64,000 nt of DNA from Actinomycetes bacterium (GTDB taxonomy: Bacteria > Actinomycetota > Acidimicrobiia > Acidimicrobiales > Ilumatobacteraceae), in contig JANYKS010000097.1 of assembly GCA_025358125.1 (NCBI GenBank), positions 1 to 64,000 on the forward strand, given 5' to 3'. A program made the translations under genes and the position numbers. Shown here in pieces: positions 26,677 to 34,422 of the stretch; the first letter of the stretch is position 1; every line of letters starts with the position of its first letter. Below the pieces are notes generated by a model. It saw only the letters and a program-made list of their open reading frames with translations. It was not told where the DNA came from and searched no databases.

Positions 26677-27474
26677 TCACCGCGGCTGGCACACCGGGCA
26701 GAAATAGCACGGACGCCCAGCGAGTTCCACGGTCTGCACTGCAGTGTCGCAGCGCAGGCAGCGGTCGCGGTGATAGACGTAGGTGCCCTCGCCGCGGCGG
26801 AGTTGGCGGCCAGCGGGCAGATCGATGTGGCGGCGGTCGACGGTGACGATGCGGTTGTCCCTGACACCCTTGCGGAGCATGCCGGCGACGGTGTCCCACA
26901 ACGCATGCAGCTCTGTCGGATCGGTGTCGACGCCGGCACGGCTGGGGTGGATTCCGATCACGAACAGTGCCTCCGCCCTGTAGACATTCCCGACCCCGCA
27001 CAGCACGGACTGATCGAGCAGCAGCGCACCGAGCGGTTGCTTGGACCTGCGCATCCGCTCGACTGCGAGCGCGGGTTTGGCATCGCGGCGCAGCGGATCG
27101 GGGCCGAGCCGGGCGAGGATCGTTGCCCTGTCATCTGGTGTGCCGACCGCGCAGTCGGTCGGGCCGGCGAGGTCGATCGTTGCGGCATCGGACTGCAGCC
27201 GCATCCGCACCATGCCCACCGGCTCGGGCGCATCCGGACCGAGCGAGACTCGGAACTTGCCGAACAGACCGAGGTGCACGTGGCCGACGTCTCCGCTGTC
27301 CCAGTGGTAGAAGAGGTGCTTGCCGAACGACTCGACCGAGGTCAGGATTCGTCCATCGATTCGGGCGGCGTCGGCGGCGAACCGACCCTGCGGCGACGAA
27401 ACCTCGATCCGTCTTCCTCCGAGTAGCTTGGTTTGGTCCTTGGCGAGGCGAGCAACGGTATGACCTTCTGGCAT
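26677..27474 (-). CDS. nei: Fpg/Nei-family DNA glycosylase (endonuclease VIII type)
   Basis: The protein is a base-excision-repair glycosylase/AP lyase for oxidised pyrimidines. MPEGHT marks the Nei branch: catalytic Pro2 and Glu3, where Fpg has MPELPE. The helix-two-turn-helix LDQSVLCGVGNVYRAEALF and a C-terminal zinc finger (CLRCDTAV...CYFCPVC) complete the family pattern in 265 residues. The mRNA is probably leaderless: TACCCT (27488-27483) ends 8 bases before the ATG. It is divergent from glcF. Confidence 0.93.
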   Translation of the reverse strand: MPEGHTVARLAKDQTKLLGGRRIEVSSPQGRFAADAARIDGRILTSVESFGKHLFYHWDSGDVGHVHLGLFGKFRVSLGPDAPEPVGMVRMRLQSDAATIDLAGPTDCAVGTPDDRATILARLGPDPLRRDAKPALAVERMRRSKQPLGALLLDQSVLCGVGNVYRAEALFVIGIHPSRAGVDTDPTELHALWDTVAGMLRKGVRDNRIVTVDRRHIDLPAGRQLRRGEGTYVYHRDRCLRCDTAVQTVELAGRPCYFCPVCQPR

Positions 27475-27578
27475 AGACGTCGAGGGTACAGAACGCAGGG
27501 GTTCGGTCCTGGGGGCACTTCCGTTGATCGAAATCGCACCCCCGGGTTCGGCGGTCCACGCAGTAGGTTGGGTTCGTC

Positions 27579-28739
27579 ATGAAGCTCACCCTCAACGATG
27601 CCGAACTGGCGAGCTGCGTCGGTTGCGGATTGTGCCTCCCGCACTGTCCGACGTATCGGGTCACCGGCGAAGAGGGGCTGTCGCCGCGGGGGCGGATCGC
27701 GGCGATGCGTACGGTCGTGTGGGAGGGGGCTCCCGTCGACGACGCCTTCGTCGGCTTCATGGACACATGCGTGCAGTGTCGCGGCTGCGAGCCGGCATGC
27801 CCGTCGGGCGTGCCCTACGGGCGGTTGATCGAGGCGACCAAGCACGCTCTCGCCGACGAGCATCGTACGACGCCACGGTGGCAGCGGGCCGGGTTCAAGG
27901 TGCTCGGCCATCACCGGATCCTGCTGATCGGCTCGACGATGCTCGCCGTCGCCCAGCGGCTGCGGCTCGTACCGAAACGAATGGGGCTCTCGAAGCTGTC
28001 CCTGCGGCGCGGCGCACGGATCACCTCGAGCGGCACGGATGGCTGGCTTTTCACCGGCTGCGTGATGGATGCCTGGCAGCGCCCGACACACCGCGCGACC
28101 CAGCGTGTGGTCGAGGCAACCGGTGCCCGGTGTTGCGTCGCCGGACGGGGTGGCGACTGCTGCGGCGCGCTGCATGTGCACGCCGGTCTCGCCGACGATG
28201 CCAAGCGGCTCGCCCGGCGCACCATCGCCAGCATGCCGGGCAATGCGCCCGTGCTCGTCAACTCCGCGGGCTGCGGCGCGGCGATGAAGGACTACGGACA
28301 CCTGCTGGGCACGGACCAGGCGCTGTTGTTCTCTTCCCGCGTCCTCGACGTCCACGAGTGGCTCGCCGACCGGATCGATGCAATGCCGGCGCCCGATCTC
28401 AGTCGGGCCAGGCCGGCGATCATCGTCCAGGACCCGTGCCACCTCCGCCACGTCCAAAAGGCGCATCTTTCCGTTCGCGCCGTCCTGTCGCGCTACGCCG
28501 ACGTCGTCGAACTCGACGACGATGGCCTGTGCTGCGGAGCGGGCGGCGCATATTCTGCACTGCAACCAGAACTCGCCGGGGAGATCAGGAACCGCAAGCT
28601 CGAAGCGATCGGGCGGGCCACGCTTGCCAGCGGCGCAACGGTCGTCGCGAGCGCGAATCCGGGATGCGCGATGCACCTCGCGACCGGTGGCGCGACAGTG
28701 ATGCATCCGCTCGATATCGTCGCCGATCTGTTGGCGTGA
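27579..28739 (+). CDS. glcF: glycolate oxidase iron-sulfur subunit GlcF
   Basis: GlcF carries electrons from GlcDE to the quinone pool. Its 386 residues contain two 4Fe-4S motifs (CVGCGLCLPHCP and CVQCRGCEPACP). Two CCG domains follow, with CCVAGRGGDCCGALH, DPCHLRHVQK and CCGAGGAYSAL. It is separated from glcDE by about 7.6 kb with unrelated genes between. TAGGTT lies 9 bases before the ATG. A 75-residue ORF is coupled to its stop. Confidence 0.92.
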   Translation: MKLTLNDAELASCVGCGLCLPHCPTYRVTGEEGLSPRGRIAAMRTVVWEGAPVDDAFVGFMDTCVQCRGCEPACPSGVPYGRLIEATKHALADEHRTTPRWQRAGFKVLGHHRILLIGSTMLAVAQRLRLVPKRMGLSKLSLRRGARITSSGTDGWLFTGCVMDAWQRPTHRATQRVVEATGARCCVAGRGGDCCGALHVHAGLADDAKRLARRTIASMPGNAPVLVNSAGCGAAMKDYGHLLGTDQALLFSSRVLDVHEWLADRIDAMPAPDLSRARPAIIVQDPCHLRHVQKAHLSVRAVLSRYADVVELDDDGLCCGAGGAYSALQPELAGEIRNRKLEAIGRATLASGATVVASANPGCAMHLATGGATVMHPLDIVADLLA

Positions 28740-28963
28740 ACGACTCGCTCCGTTCGCTGGCCGAACGCCTCGATGCGATCTCGGAGGAGATCGCGCAGAG
28801 CGCGTTGACGGAATTGAAGCTGGCGGTGCGCAACGGCGCTCAGCAGCGGCCGGCAACGGAGCGGACGCTCACCCAGGCCCGGCGAGCGATCGACAAGGCC
28901 GCCCATCTGCTGCGTCGCCTCGATGCCGACGAGCCGGGCGGCGAGTCAGACCAGGCCGACTGA
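28736..28963 (+). CDS. small unknown helical protein coupled to glcF
   Basis: GTG 28736 overlaps the glcF stop (GTGA) and opens a 75-residue, highly charged, alpha-helical protein (SLRSLAERLDAISEEIAQ, TLTQARRAIDKAAHLLRRLD) with an acidic tail. Its last 18 bases overlap the converging MOSC gene. I do not recognise the family; tight coupling suggests it is real. Confidence 0.6.
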   Translation: MNDSLRSLAERLDAISEEIAQSALTELKLAVRNGAQQRPATERTLTQARRAIDKAAHLLRRLDADEPGGESDQAD

Positions 28964-29779
28964 ATCCCCGGTCTCGATCCGCCCGCCGCTGACGACGGTG
29001 GCGTACACGCCCAGGTTCTGGTCGAGTTCGCGGATCACATGGCGCAGCACGCTGCGGTCAGCTGGCAGGTCATCGCAGAACTCGCGGGTGACGGTGACAC
29101 AGCGCGGGCACCCCGAACCGATCTGCACCTCGGTCATGCCGATCCGCAGCCGCCTCCCGATCCAGCCGAACTCCGGATGGCCCAGGGCGTCAGCGGTGTC
29201 GATCACGAGCGACGGCCGGAACCGGCGCTCGTCGATCGCCGCGCCGGGCAGCGCCTCGCGCATGCTGCGCAATGAGGATGTCGTCATGATCATCAGCGGA
29301 TAACAGTCGAAGTAGTTGCCCGGCGGATACTCGAACTCGGCCATCTCCGGCGGGAAGATCGACAGGTCGGGGAGTGGCTCGTCGTCGAGTCGCCCGAAGA
29401 TCGTGCGCAGCTCGGTCATCACGTCTGCGTTGTCGGGGCGACCCCGCCGGTAGTGGTCGGTGTTCGAGGCCGGCTGATGCCCCCAGAGCGTCACCGGATG
29501 GTCGACGGCGCGAGACAGCCGGACGTCGGCATCGGCATCGTCGCTGGACACGATCGAACCATCGGGTAGTGCAATCGTGACGCGCCCGGCACCAGCGTAC
29601 GTCGCGGCCAGACGGCTGATCCCGGCAACTTTGCGGGCGCTCGCGATCGCACCCCGTACTTCATCGCGCAGCGCCCACAAACGGTCGCCGACGACGCCGT
29701 TGGCGGCCAGCTCGGCCTGCTCGACCCGCGCCCCGAGCATCGACTTCACGGGATACCTCCAGATCTGGTCGACTTGCAT
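28946..29779 (-). CDS. MOSC domain-containing protein
   Basis: The 277-residue protein has the N-terminal beta-barrel (VDQIWRYPVKSMLG, GDRLWALRD) and the MOSC domain (RFRPSLVIDT, GCPRCVTVT with the conserved Cys, then a GDSVGL end). MOSC proteins bind sulfur or molybdenum-cofactor-related groups; YcbX/MARC relatives reduce N-hydroxylated compounds. ATG 29779 was chosen because AGGAG lies 5 bases upstream; GTG 29785 is an alternative start that overlaps the LOG-family stop. Confidence 0.88.
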   Translation of the reverse strand: MQVDQIWRYPVKSMLGARVEQAELAANGVVGDRLWALRDEVRGAIASARKVAGISRLAATYAGAGRVTIALPDGSIVSSDDADADVRLSRAVDHPVTLWGHQPASNTDHYRRGRPDNADVMTELRTIFGRLDDEPLPDLSIFPPEMAEFEYPPGNYFDCYPLMIMTTSSLRSMREALPGAAIDERRFRPSLVIDTADALGHPEFGWIGRRLRIGMTEVQIGSGCPRCVTVTREFCDDLPADRSVLRHVIRELDQNLGVYATVVSGGRIETGDSVGLV

Positions 29780-29781
29780 GC

Positions 29782-30819
29782 TCACTCCTGTGGTGCTTCG
29801 ACGTAGCCGTTGACGGTGTCGATCAGTTGGCGGAGATCGCCGTACCAGTGCTTCGCGAAAGCGAACCCAATGCGCGGGAATTCGATTCGATCGTTCTCCT
29901 TGACCTCGAGCGGCAGGGCGTCGATCCGCTCGATCCTGCCCTTCGTGACGAGATGGCCGAACGTCTTGTTCAACTGTTCGAGCTGGTCGTCGGTCGGCGC
30001 GTGGCGGAGCCGGATCACGAGCAGATCGCCGGCGTAGCGCAAGCTGTCGTAGTTGGCGTAGAAGCGGTTGATCTCGCGAACGGCGTCGTCGCAGGTGTCG
30101 GTGATGAAGTAGAGCTTGGTGTCGGCCGGGGCGACGAGTCCACGAGCAACGAGCTGGCTGTCGATGAAACTTGCGACCCCTTCCCAGTACGGGTCGCCCG
30201 GAGTGTCGAGCAGCACGATCGGAACAGGAACGCCCTTGCCTGTCTGGGTCAGCGTCAGCAATTCGAACGTTTCGTCGAGCGTGCCGAATCCACCCGGCAG
30301 CGAGACGAACGCACTGCTCTCCTTGATCAGCATCAGCTTGCGGGTGAAGAAGTACTTCATGCTGACATACTTGGCGTCACCGGCGATGATCGGGTTCGCG
30401 CCCTGCTCGAACGGGAGCCGGATCGATACGCCGATGCTCTTTTCGCGCCCGGCGCCCTCCATCGCAGCCTGCATGATCCCAGGGCCTGCGCCGGTGACGA
30501 CCATCCAGTCCTCGTCGGCGAGCCGCTCGGCCACCAGGCGCGCCTGGACGTACAGCGGGTCGTCGGGCTTGGTCCGCGCCGAGCCGAAGATCGCAACCTT
30601 GCGACGACCCCGAAACGGGGCGAACATCGCGTAGGCCTCGCCCATCTCGACCACCGCCGACGCCGCGATCTTGAGGTCGAGGGTCGCCGGGCGGTCGGCG
30701 ATCATCGCTGCCGCGGCCCGCAGCAGTTCCTCGGCGTGGCGACGATCGTGCGGCGGGTCGAGCACGTCGAGCAGGTTCTGGACGGCGGCCGCGACTGCGG
30801 GGCTCAGCGCGAGGGTCAC
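29782..30819 (-). CDS. LOG family protein (Rossmann fold nucleotide-binding)
   Basis: The central 170 residues carry the LOG/lysine-decarboxylase-like signatures VAIFGSARTK, VVTGAGPGIMQAAMEGA (PGGxGTxxE partner VSLPGGFGTLDETFE) and a Rossmann fold. LOG enzymes release cytokinin bases from nucleotides, and many bacterial members are nucleotide or nucleoside hydrolases. This one has extra N- and C-terminal parts (345 residues). GTG 30819 follows TACAGT (30831-30826) by 6 bases and was chosen over longer starts. Confidence 0.85.
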   Translation of the reverse strand: MTLALSPAVAAAVQNLLDVLDPPHDRRHAEELLRAAAAMIADRPATLDLKIAASAVVEMGEAYAMFAPFRGRRKVAIFGSARTKPDDPLYVQARLVAERLADEDWMVVTGAGPGIMQAAMEGAGREKSIGVSIRLPFEQGANPIIAGDAKYVSMKYFFTRKLMLIKESSAFVSLPGGFGTLDETFELLTLTQTGKGVPVPIVLLDTPGDPYWEGVASFIDSQLVARGLVAPADTKLYFITDTCDDAVREINRFYANYDSLRYAGDLLVIRLRHAPTDDQLEQLNKTFGHLVTKGRIERIDALPLEVKENDRIEFPRIGFAFAKHWYGDLRQLIDTVNGYVEAPQE

Positions 30820-30825
30820 AACAGC

Positions 30826-30831
30826 ACTGTA
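30826..30831 (-). promoter_or_regulatory. leaderless -10 of the LOG-MOSC unit
   Basis: On the reverse strand TACAGT ends 6 bases before GTG 30819. It lies in the 31-bp gap after the lon stop. Confidence 0.5.
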
Positions 30832-30850
30832 GGTCTGCCCGGGAAAACTT

Positions 30851-33211
30851 TCAGGAATCTTCGGATGTCGGCGTAGTAGGTGAGGAGGCAAGTGCCCAAC
30901 CGAGGACCTGATCCATCGAGTCGGCGATGTGGAACGTGATCGCGTCACGAACGCGCTGGGGCACATCTTCGATGTCGTCCTCGTTGCGGCGGGGCAGGAC
31001 CACCTCGGTCACGCCCGATCGATGGGCAGCGAGCACCTTCTGCTTGACCCCGCCGATCGGCAAGACCTTGCCCTGCAGGGTGACCTCGCCGGTCATTGCC
31101 ACTTCGGGCCGAACGGGACGGCCCGTCAGTGCCGACACGAGTGCGGTCGTCATGGTGATCCCCGCCGATGGGCCGTCCTTGGGGATGCCGCCGGCCGGAA
31201 CGTGCACATGAACCTTCTGCTCCAGCAGCGACTGATCGATGCCGAGTGCGGCCGCGTGCGCACGCACCCAGGAGAGCGCGATCTGGGCCGACTCCTTCAT
31301 CACGTCGCCGAGTTGGCCGGTCAGCGTCAGGCCCGGCTCACCGGGGCTGGCCGAGACCTCGATGAACAACACGTCGCCACCCGCACCGGTGACGGCGAGG
31401 CCTGTCGCCACACCCGGATTGTCGCGAACACGGTCGGCCACCTCATGATGCACCTTCGGGCGGCGCAGGTAGCCGATGAGGTCTGCTGCATCCACGACGA
31501 TCGGCGTCTCGGTCGCGGTTGCGATCTTGGCTGCCACCTTGCGCAGCAGTGTGGCGAGCTCGCGTTCGAGCGAACGAACGCCGGCTTCACGGGTGTAGCC
31601 GCCGATCACGGCTCGCAGAGCCTCGTCGGTGATAGTGATCTCATCGGCACGCAGACCGTTGCGTTCGATCTGGCGGGGGAGGAGGTGATTGCGGGCGATC
31701 ACGAGTTTTTCGTCCTCGGTGTAGCCATCGAGGAGCACGACCTCCATCCGGTCCAACAGCGGAGCGGGAATGGTGTCGAGCGTGTTCGCGGTGGCGAGGA
31801 AGACGACGTCGCTGAGGTCCAGTTCGACCTCGAGGTAGTGATCGCGGAACGTGTGGTTCTGCGCCGGATCGAGTACTTCGAGCAGCGCCGCGGTCGGGTC
31901 GCCGGCCCAACCACCGGCCGACAGCTTGTCGACTTCGTCGAGCAGGATCACCGGATTCATCGACTTGGCCTCGCCGATCGCGCGGACGATACGACCCGGC
32001 TGGGCACCGACGTAGGTCCGCCGATGGCCGCGGATCTCGGCCTCGTCGCGAACCCCTCCGAGCGCAACGCGCACGAAGTTGCGACCCATCGCATGGGCAA
32101 CCGATTCGCCGAGCGAGGTCTTGCCGACCCCGGGGGGACCGGCGAGCAGGATGATCGCGCCGTCGTTGCGCTTTGGCTGCTCGGACGGTGTCGTCTGCTG
32201 GGCGCGCTCGCTGCGCAACTTGCGCACCGCGAGGTACTCCACGATTCGGTCTTTGACGTCGTCGAGGCCGGCGTGATCGGCGTCGAGCACGTTGCGGGCC
32301 TCGGTGATGTCGAGTTGCTCGGAGCTGCGCACCGACCACGGCAGATCGAAGACGCGGTCGAGCCACGTGCGGATCCAACTCTGCTCGGGTGATTGGCCGT
32401 TGGTGCGCTCGAGCCGCTCGAGTTCTCGCAACACGGCGGTTCGGACGGTATCGGGTAGCCGATTGCCCAATTCGTCGAGCTTGGCCCTGTATTCCTCGAC
32501 AGCAGCGTCTTCTTCGCCGAGTTCCTTGCGGATCGCGGCCATCTGCTGGCGCAGCAGGTACTCGCGTTGCTGCTGCTCCATGCCCTCGGTGACGTCGTCG
32601 CGGATCTTGGCGCTGACGCTCAGTTCGCCGAGGAAGTCTTTGGCCCAGGCCACCACGAACTCCAGCCGTGCACCCAATTCGCTCAGCTGGAGCACGGTGA
32701 GGCGGTGATCGGGCCCGGTGTCGGACCATGCGGTGACGGCGTCGGCCAGTTCGCCAGGATGCGTGACCGTGCGCAGGATCTCCGGCAGGCGCCGCGAACG
32801 GCGGGCCTCGGCGATGCCTTCGGCCAGGGCGCGGAGCTCGCGGCCGAGTGCTTCGGCCCGCGGTGTCGCGACGGGCTCGGTCATTGGCTCGACCGTCATC
32901 CAGCGCCCGCTGCGTTCGCTTGTCTCCTCGCTGACCACGAGGGCGCGCCGCAGAGTTCGCACAATGAGGACCTGCGTGCCGTTTGGCAGTTCGGCTGACT
33001 GCTCGATCGATCCGATCACGCCGATGGTGACGGTGCGACCCTCGACCTCTGGAAGGAGCAGCACCTGCCCGCCATTGTCGTTGGCGGCAACGGCCGCGCT
33101 GCGCGCCTGGGGCGAGTCGAGCGTGATCGTGACGACGACGCCGGGGAAGGCAACGGCTGCCGGGAGGGGCAGCACGGGGAGAGTGGGCGTTGTGATCGAT
33201 TGCTCAGCCAT
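30851..33211 (-). CDS. lon: ATP-dependent protease Lon
   Basis: Lon degrades misfolded and short-lived proteins. The 786 residues hold a LonN substrate domain, a coiled coil (EQQQREYLLRQQMAAIRKELGEED), an AAA+ module (GPPGVGKTSLGES, VILLDEVDKL) and the protease domain with the catalytic Ser in KDGPSAGI and Lys in GGVKQK. TATCTT (33223-33218) ends 6 bases before the ATG. A HspR-type operator lies just upstream, so heat-shock control is likely. It coexists with a Pup-proteasome. Confidence 0.96.
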   Translation of the reverse strand: MAEQSITTPTLPVLPLPAAVAFPGVVVTITLDSPQARSAAVAANDNGGQVLLLPEVEGRTVTIGVIGSIEQSAELPNGTQVLIVRTLRRALVVSEETSERSGRWMTVEPMTEPVATPRAEALGRELRALAEGIAEARRSRRLPEILRTVTHPGELADAVTAWSDTGPDHRLTVLQLSELGARLEFVVAWAKDFLGELSVSAKIRDDVTEGMEQQQREYLLRQQMAAIRKELGEEDAAVEEYRAKLDELGNRLPDTVRTAVLRELERLERTNGQSPEQSWIRTWLDRVFDLPWSVRSSEQLDITEARNVLDADHAGLDDVKDRIVEYLAVRKLRSERAQQTTPSEQPKRNDGAIILLAGPPGVGKTSLGESVAHAMGRNFVRVALGGVRDEAEIRGHRRTYVGAQPGRIVRAIGEAKSMNPVILLDEVDKLSAGGWAGDPTAALLEVLDPAQNHTFRDHYLEVELDLSDVVFLATANTLDTIPAPLLDRMEVVLLDGYTEDEKLVIARNHLLPRQIERNGLRADEITITDEALRAVIGGYTREAGVRSLERELATLLRKVAAKIATATETPIVVDAADLIGYLRRPKVHHEVADRVRDNPGVATGLAVTGAGGDVLFIEVSASPGEPGLTLTGQLGDVMKESAQIALSWVRAHAAALGIDQSLLEQKVHVHVPAGGIPKDGPSAGITMTTALVSALTGRPVRPEVAMTGEVTLQGKVLPIGGVKQKVLAAHRSGVTEVVLPRRNEDDIEDVPQRVRDAITFHIADSMDQVLGWALASSPTTPTSEDS

Positions 33212-33217
33212 GATCGA

Positions 33218-33223
33218 AAGATA
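33218..33223 (-). promoter_or_regulatory. leaderless -10 of lon
   Basis: On the reverse strand TATCTT ends 6 bases before ATG 33211. Confidence 0.55.
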
Positions 33224-33251
33224 GCGAGTCGGATCCAGAAAACAACGCGAT

Positions 33252-33272
33252 CATGAGTCAATGTGACTCAAG
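33252..33272 (-). promoter_or_regulatory. HAIR element (HspR operator) upstream of lon
   Basis: On the reverse strand the sequence is CTTGAGT-CACATTG-ACTCATG, matching the HspR-associated inverted repeat CTTGAGT-N7-ACTCAAG at 13 of 14 positions with exact N7 spacing. It sits about 30 bases upstream of the lon -10. lon belongs to the HspR regulon in Streptomyces, so repression here by HspR is the best reading. Confidence 0.82.
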
Positions 33273-33300
33273 TCTGCTGAGCGCCAGATTGGGAATAAAT

Positions 33301-34413
33301 CTACTTGGCCCCGAGTTCCGTCGACTTTTGCTGCAACGCGTCGATCAGTTCGTCGAAGCTCTTCTGGAACGACGACACGCCTTCTCGCTCCAGCTTCGCC
33401 GCGACATCATCGAGATCGACACCGACGGCGGTGAGATCGTGCCAGACCTGGACCGCGGCATCGACGTCGACGTCGACCCGCCGGGCGAGTGTGCCGTGGT
33501 CGGCGAACGCGTCGATCGTTGCGTCGGGCAGGGTGTTCACCGTGTGTGGGCCGATCAGTTCGTCGACGTACAGAGTGTCGGGATACGCGGGGTTCTTGGT
33601 GCTGGTCGACGCCCATAGCGGACGTTGGACCCGGGCGCCCTTGGCGGCGAGCACCTCCCAACGAGGGCCGCTGAAGGTCTCCTGGAACGCGCGGTAGGCC
33701 AGCTTGCCCTGGGCAAGCGCGCCCTTGCCGCGAAGGGCGAGTGCCTCAGCCGTCCCGATCTCGTCGAGACGGTGATCGATCTCGGTGTCGACCCGGCTGA
33801 TGAAGAAGCTCGCGACGCTGGCGACCCTGGACAGATCGGCGTTGGCTGTGGCGGCATACGTCTCGAGCCCGGAGATGTAGGCCTCCATCACCTTGTCGTA
33901 ACGGTCGAGGCTGAAGATCAGCGTGATGTTGATACTTCTGCCTTCTGCGATCATCGCCTCGATCGACTCGATTCCTTCTGCGGTCGCGGGGATCTTCACC
34001 AGCAGGTTCTTGCGGTTGACACGTTGATGGAGGTCACGGGCCGCCTTCGTGGTACCCGGACCGTCGTGGGCGAGGGCGGGGGCGACCTCGACACTGACGT
34101 AACCGTCGACGCCGTCGGTTGCGGTGTGGACCGGCTCGAAGATCTTCAACGCGCCGTTGATGTCCTCCAGCACCATCGCCCAATAGTCGTCGATGATCGC
34201 ATGGGCCGGCGCGGCGGCCAACTCGGCGAACTGCTCGTCGTAGTCGGGCGATCCCTGGATCGCCTTCTGGAAGATGGTGGGATTCGATGTCAGGCCGCGA
34301 ATTCCGCGATCGACCAGCGCCTGGAGCTGACCGGACGTGATGTAGCCACGCTTGAGGTTGTCGAGCCAGGGGCTCTGGCCGAATTTGGTGGCGAGTTGAC
34401 CGAGACGATCCAT
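33301..34413 (-). CDS. tal: transaldolase
   Basis: Transaldolase moves a dihydroxyacetone unit in the non-oxidative pentose phosphate pathway. The 370-residue protein has SNPTIFQKAI, the Schiff-base Lys in NLLVKIPAT, NITLIFSLDRYDKVMEAY and ASVASFFISRVDTEID, all typical of the actinobacterial Tal type. An AGGAGG ribosome site lies 5-6 bases before the ATG and overlaps the tkt stop region, so translation follows tkt closely. Confidence 0.95.
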   Translation of the reverse strand: MDRLGQLATKFGQSPWLDNLKRGYITSGQLQALVDRGIRGLTSNPTIFQKAIQGSPDYDEQFAELAAAPAHAIIDDYWAMVLEDINGALKIFEPVHTATDGVDGYVSVEVAPALAHDGPGTTKAARDLHQRVNRKNLLVKIPATAEGIESIEAMIAEGRSINITLIFSLDRYDKVMEAYISGLETYAATANADLSRVASVASFFISRVDTEIDHRLDEIGTAEALALRGKGALAQGKLAYRAFQETFSGPRWEVLAAKGARVQRPLWASTSTKNPAYPDTLYVDELIGPHTVNTLPDATIDAFADHGTLARRVDVDVDAAVQVWHDLTAVGVDLDDVAAKLEREGVSSFQKSFDELIDALQQKSTELGAK

Positions 34414-34422
34414 AGGGGCCTC

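Noticed and set aside
33252-33272. The lon-upstream inverted repeat as a tal terminator
   Set aside because: It has no U-tract on either strand and matches the HspR operator with exact spacing, so a regulatory role is preferred.
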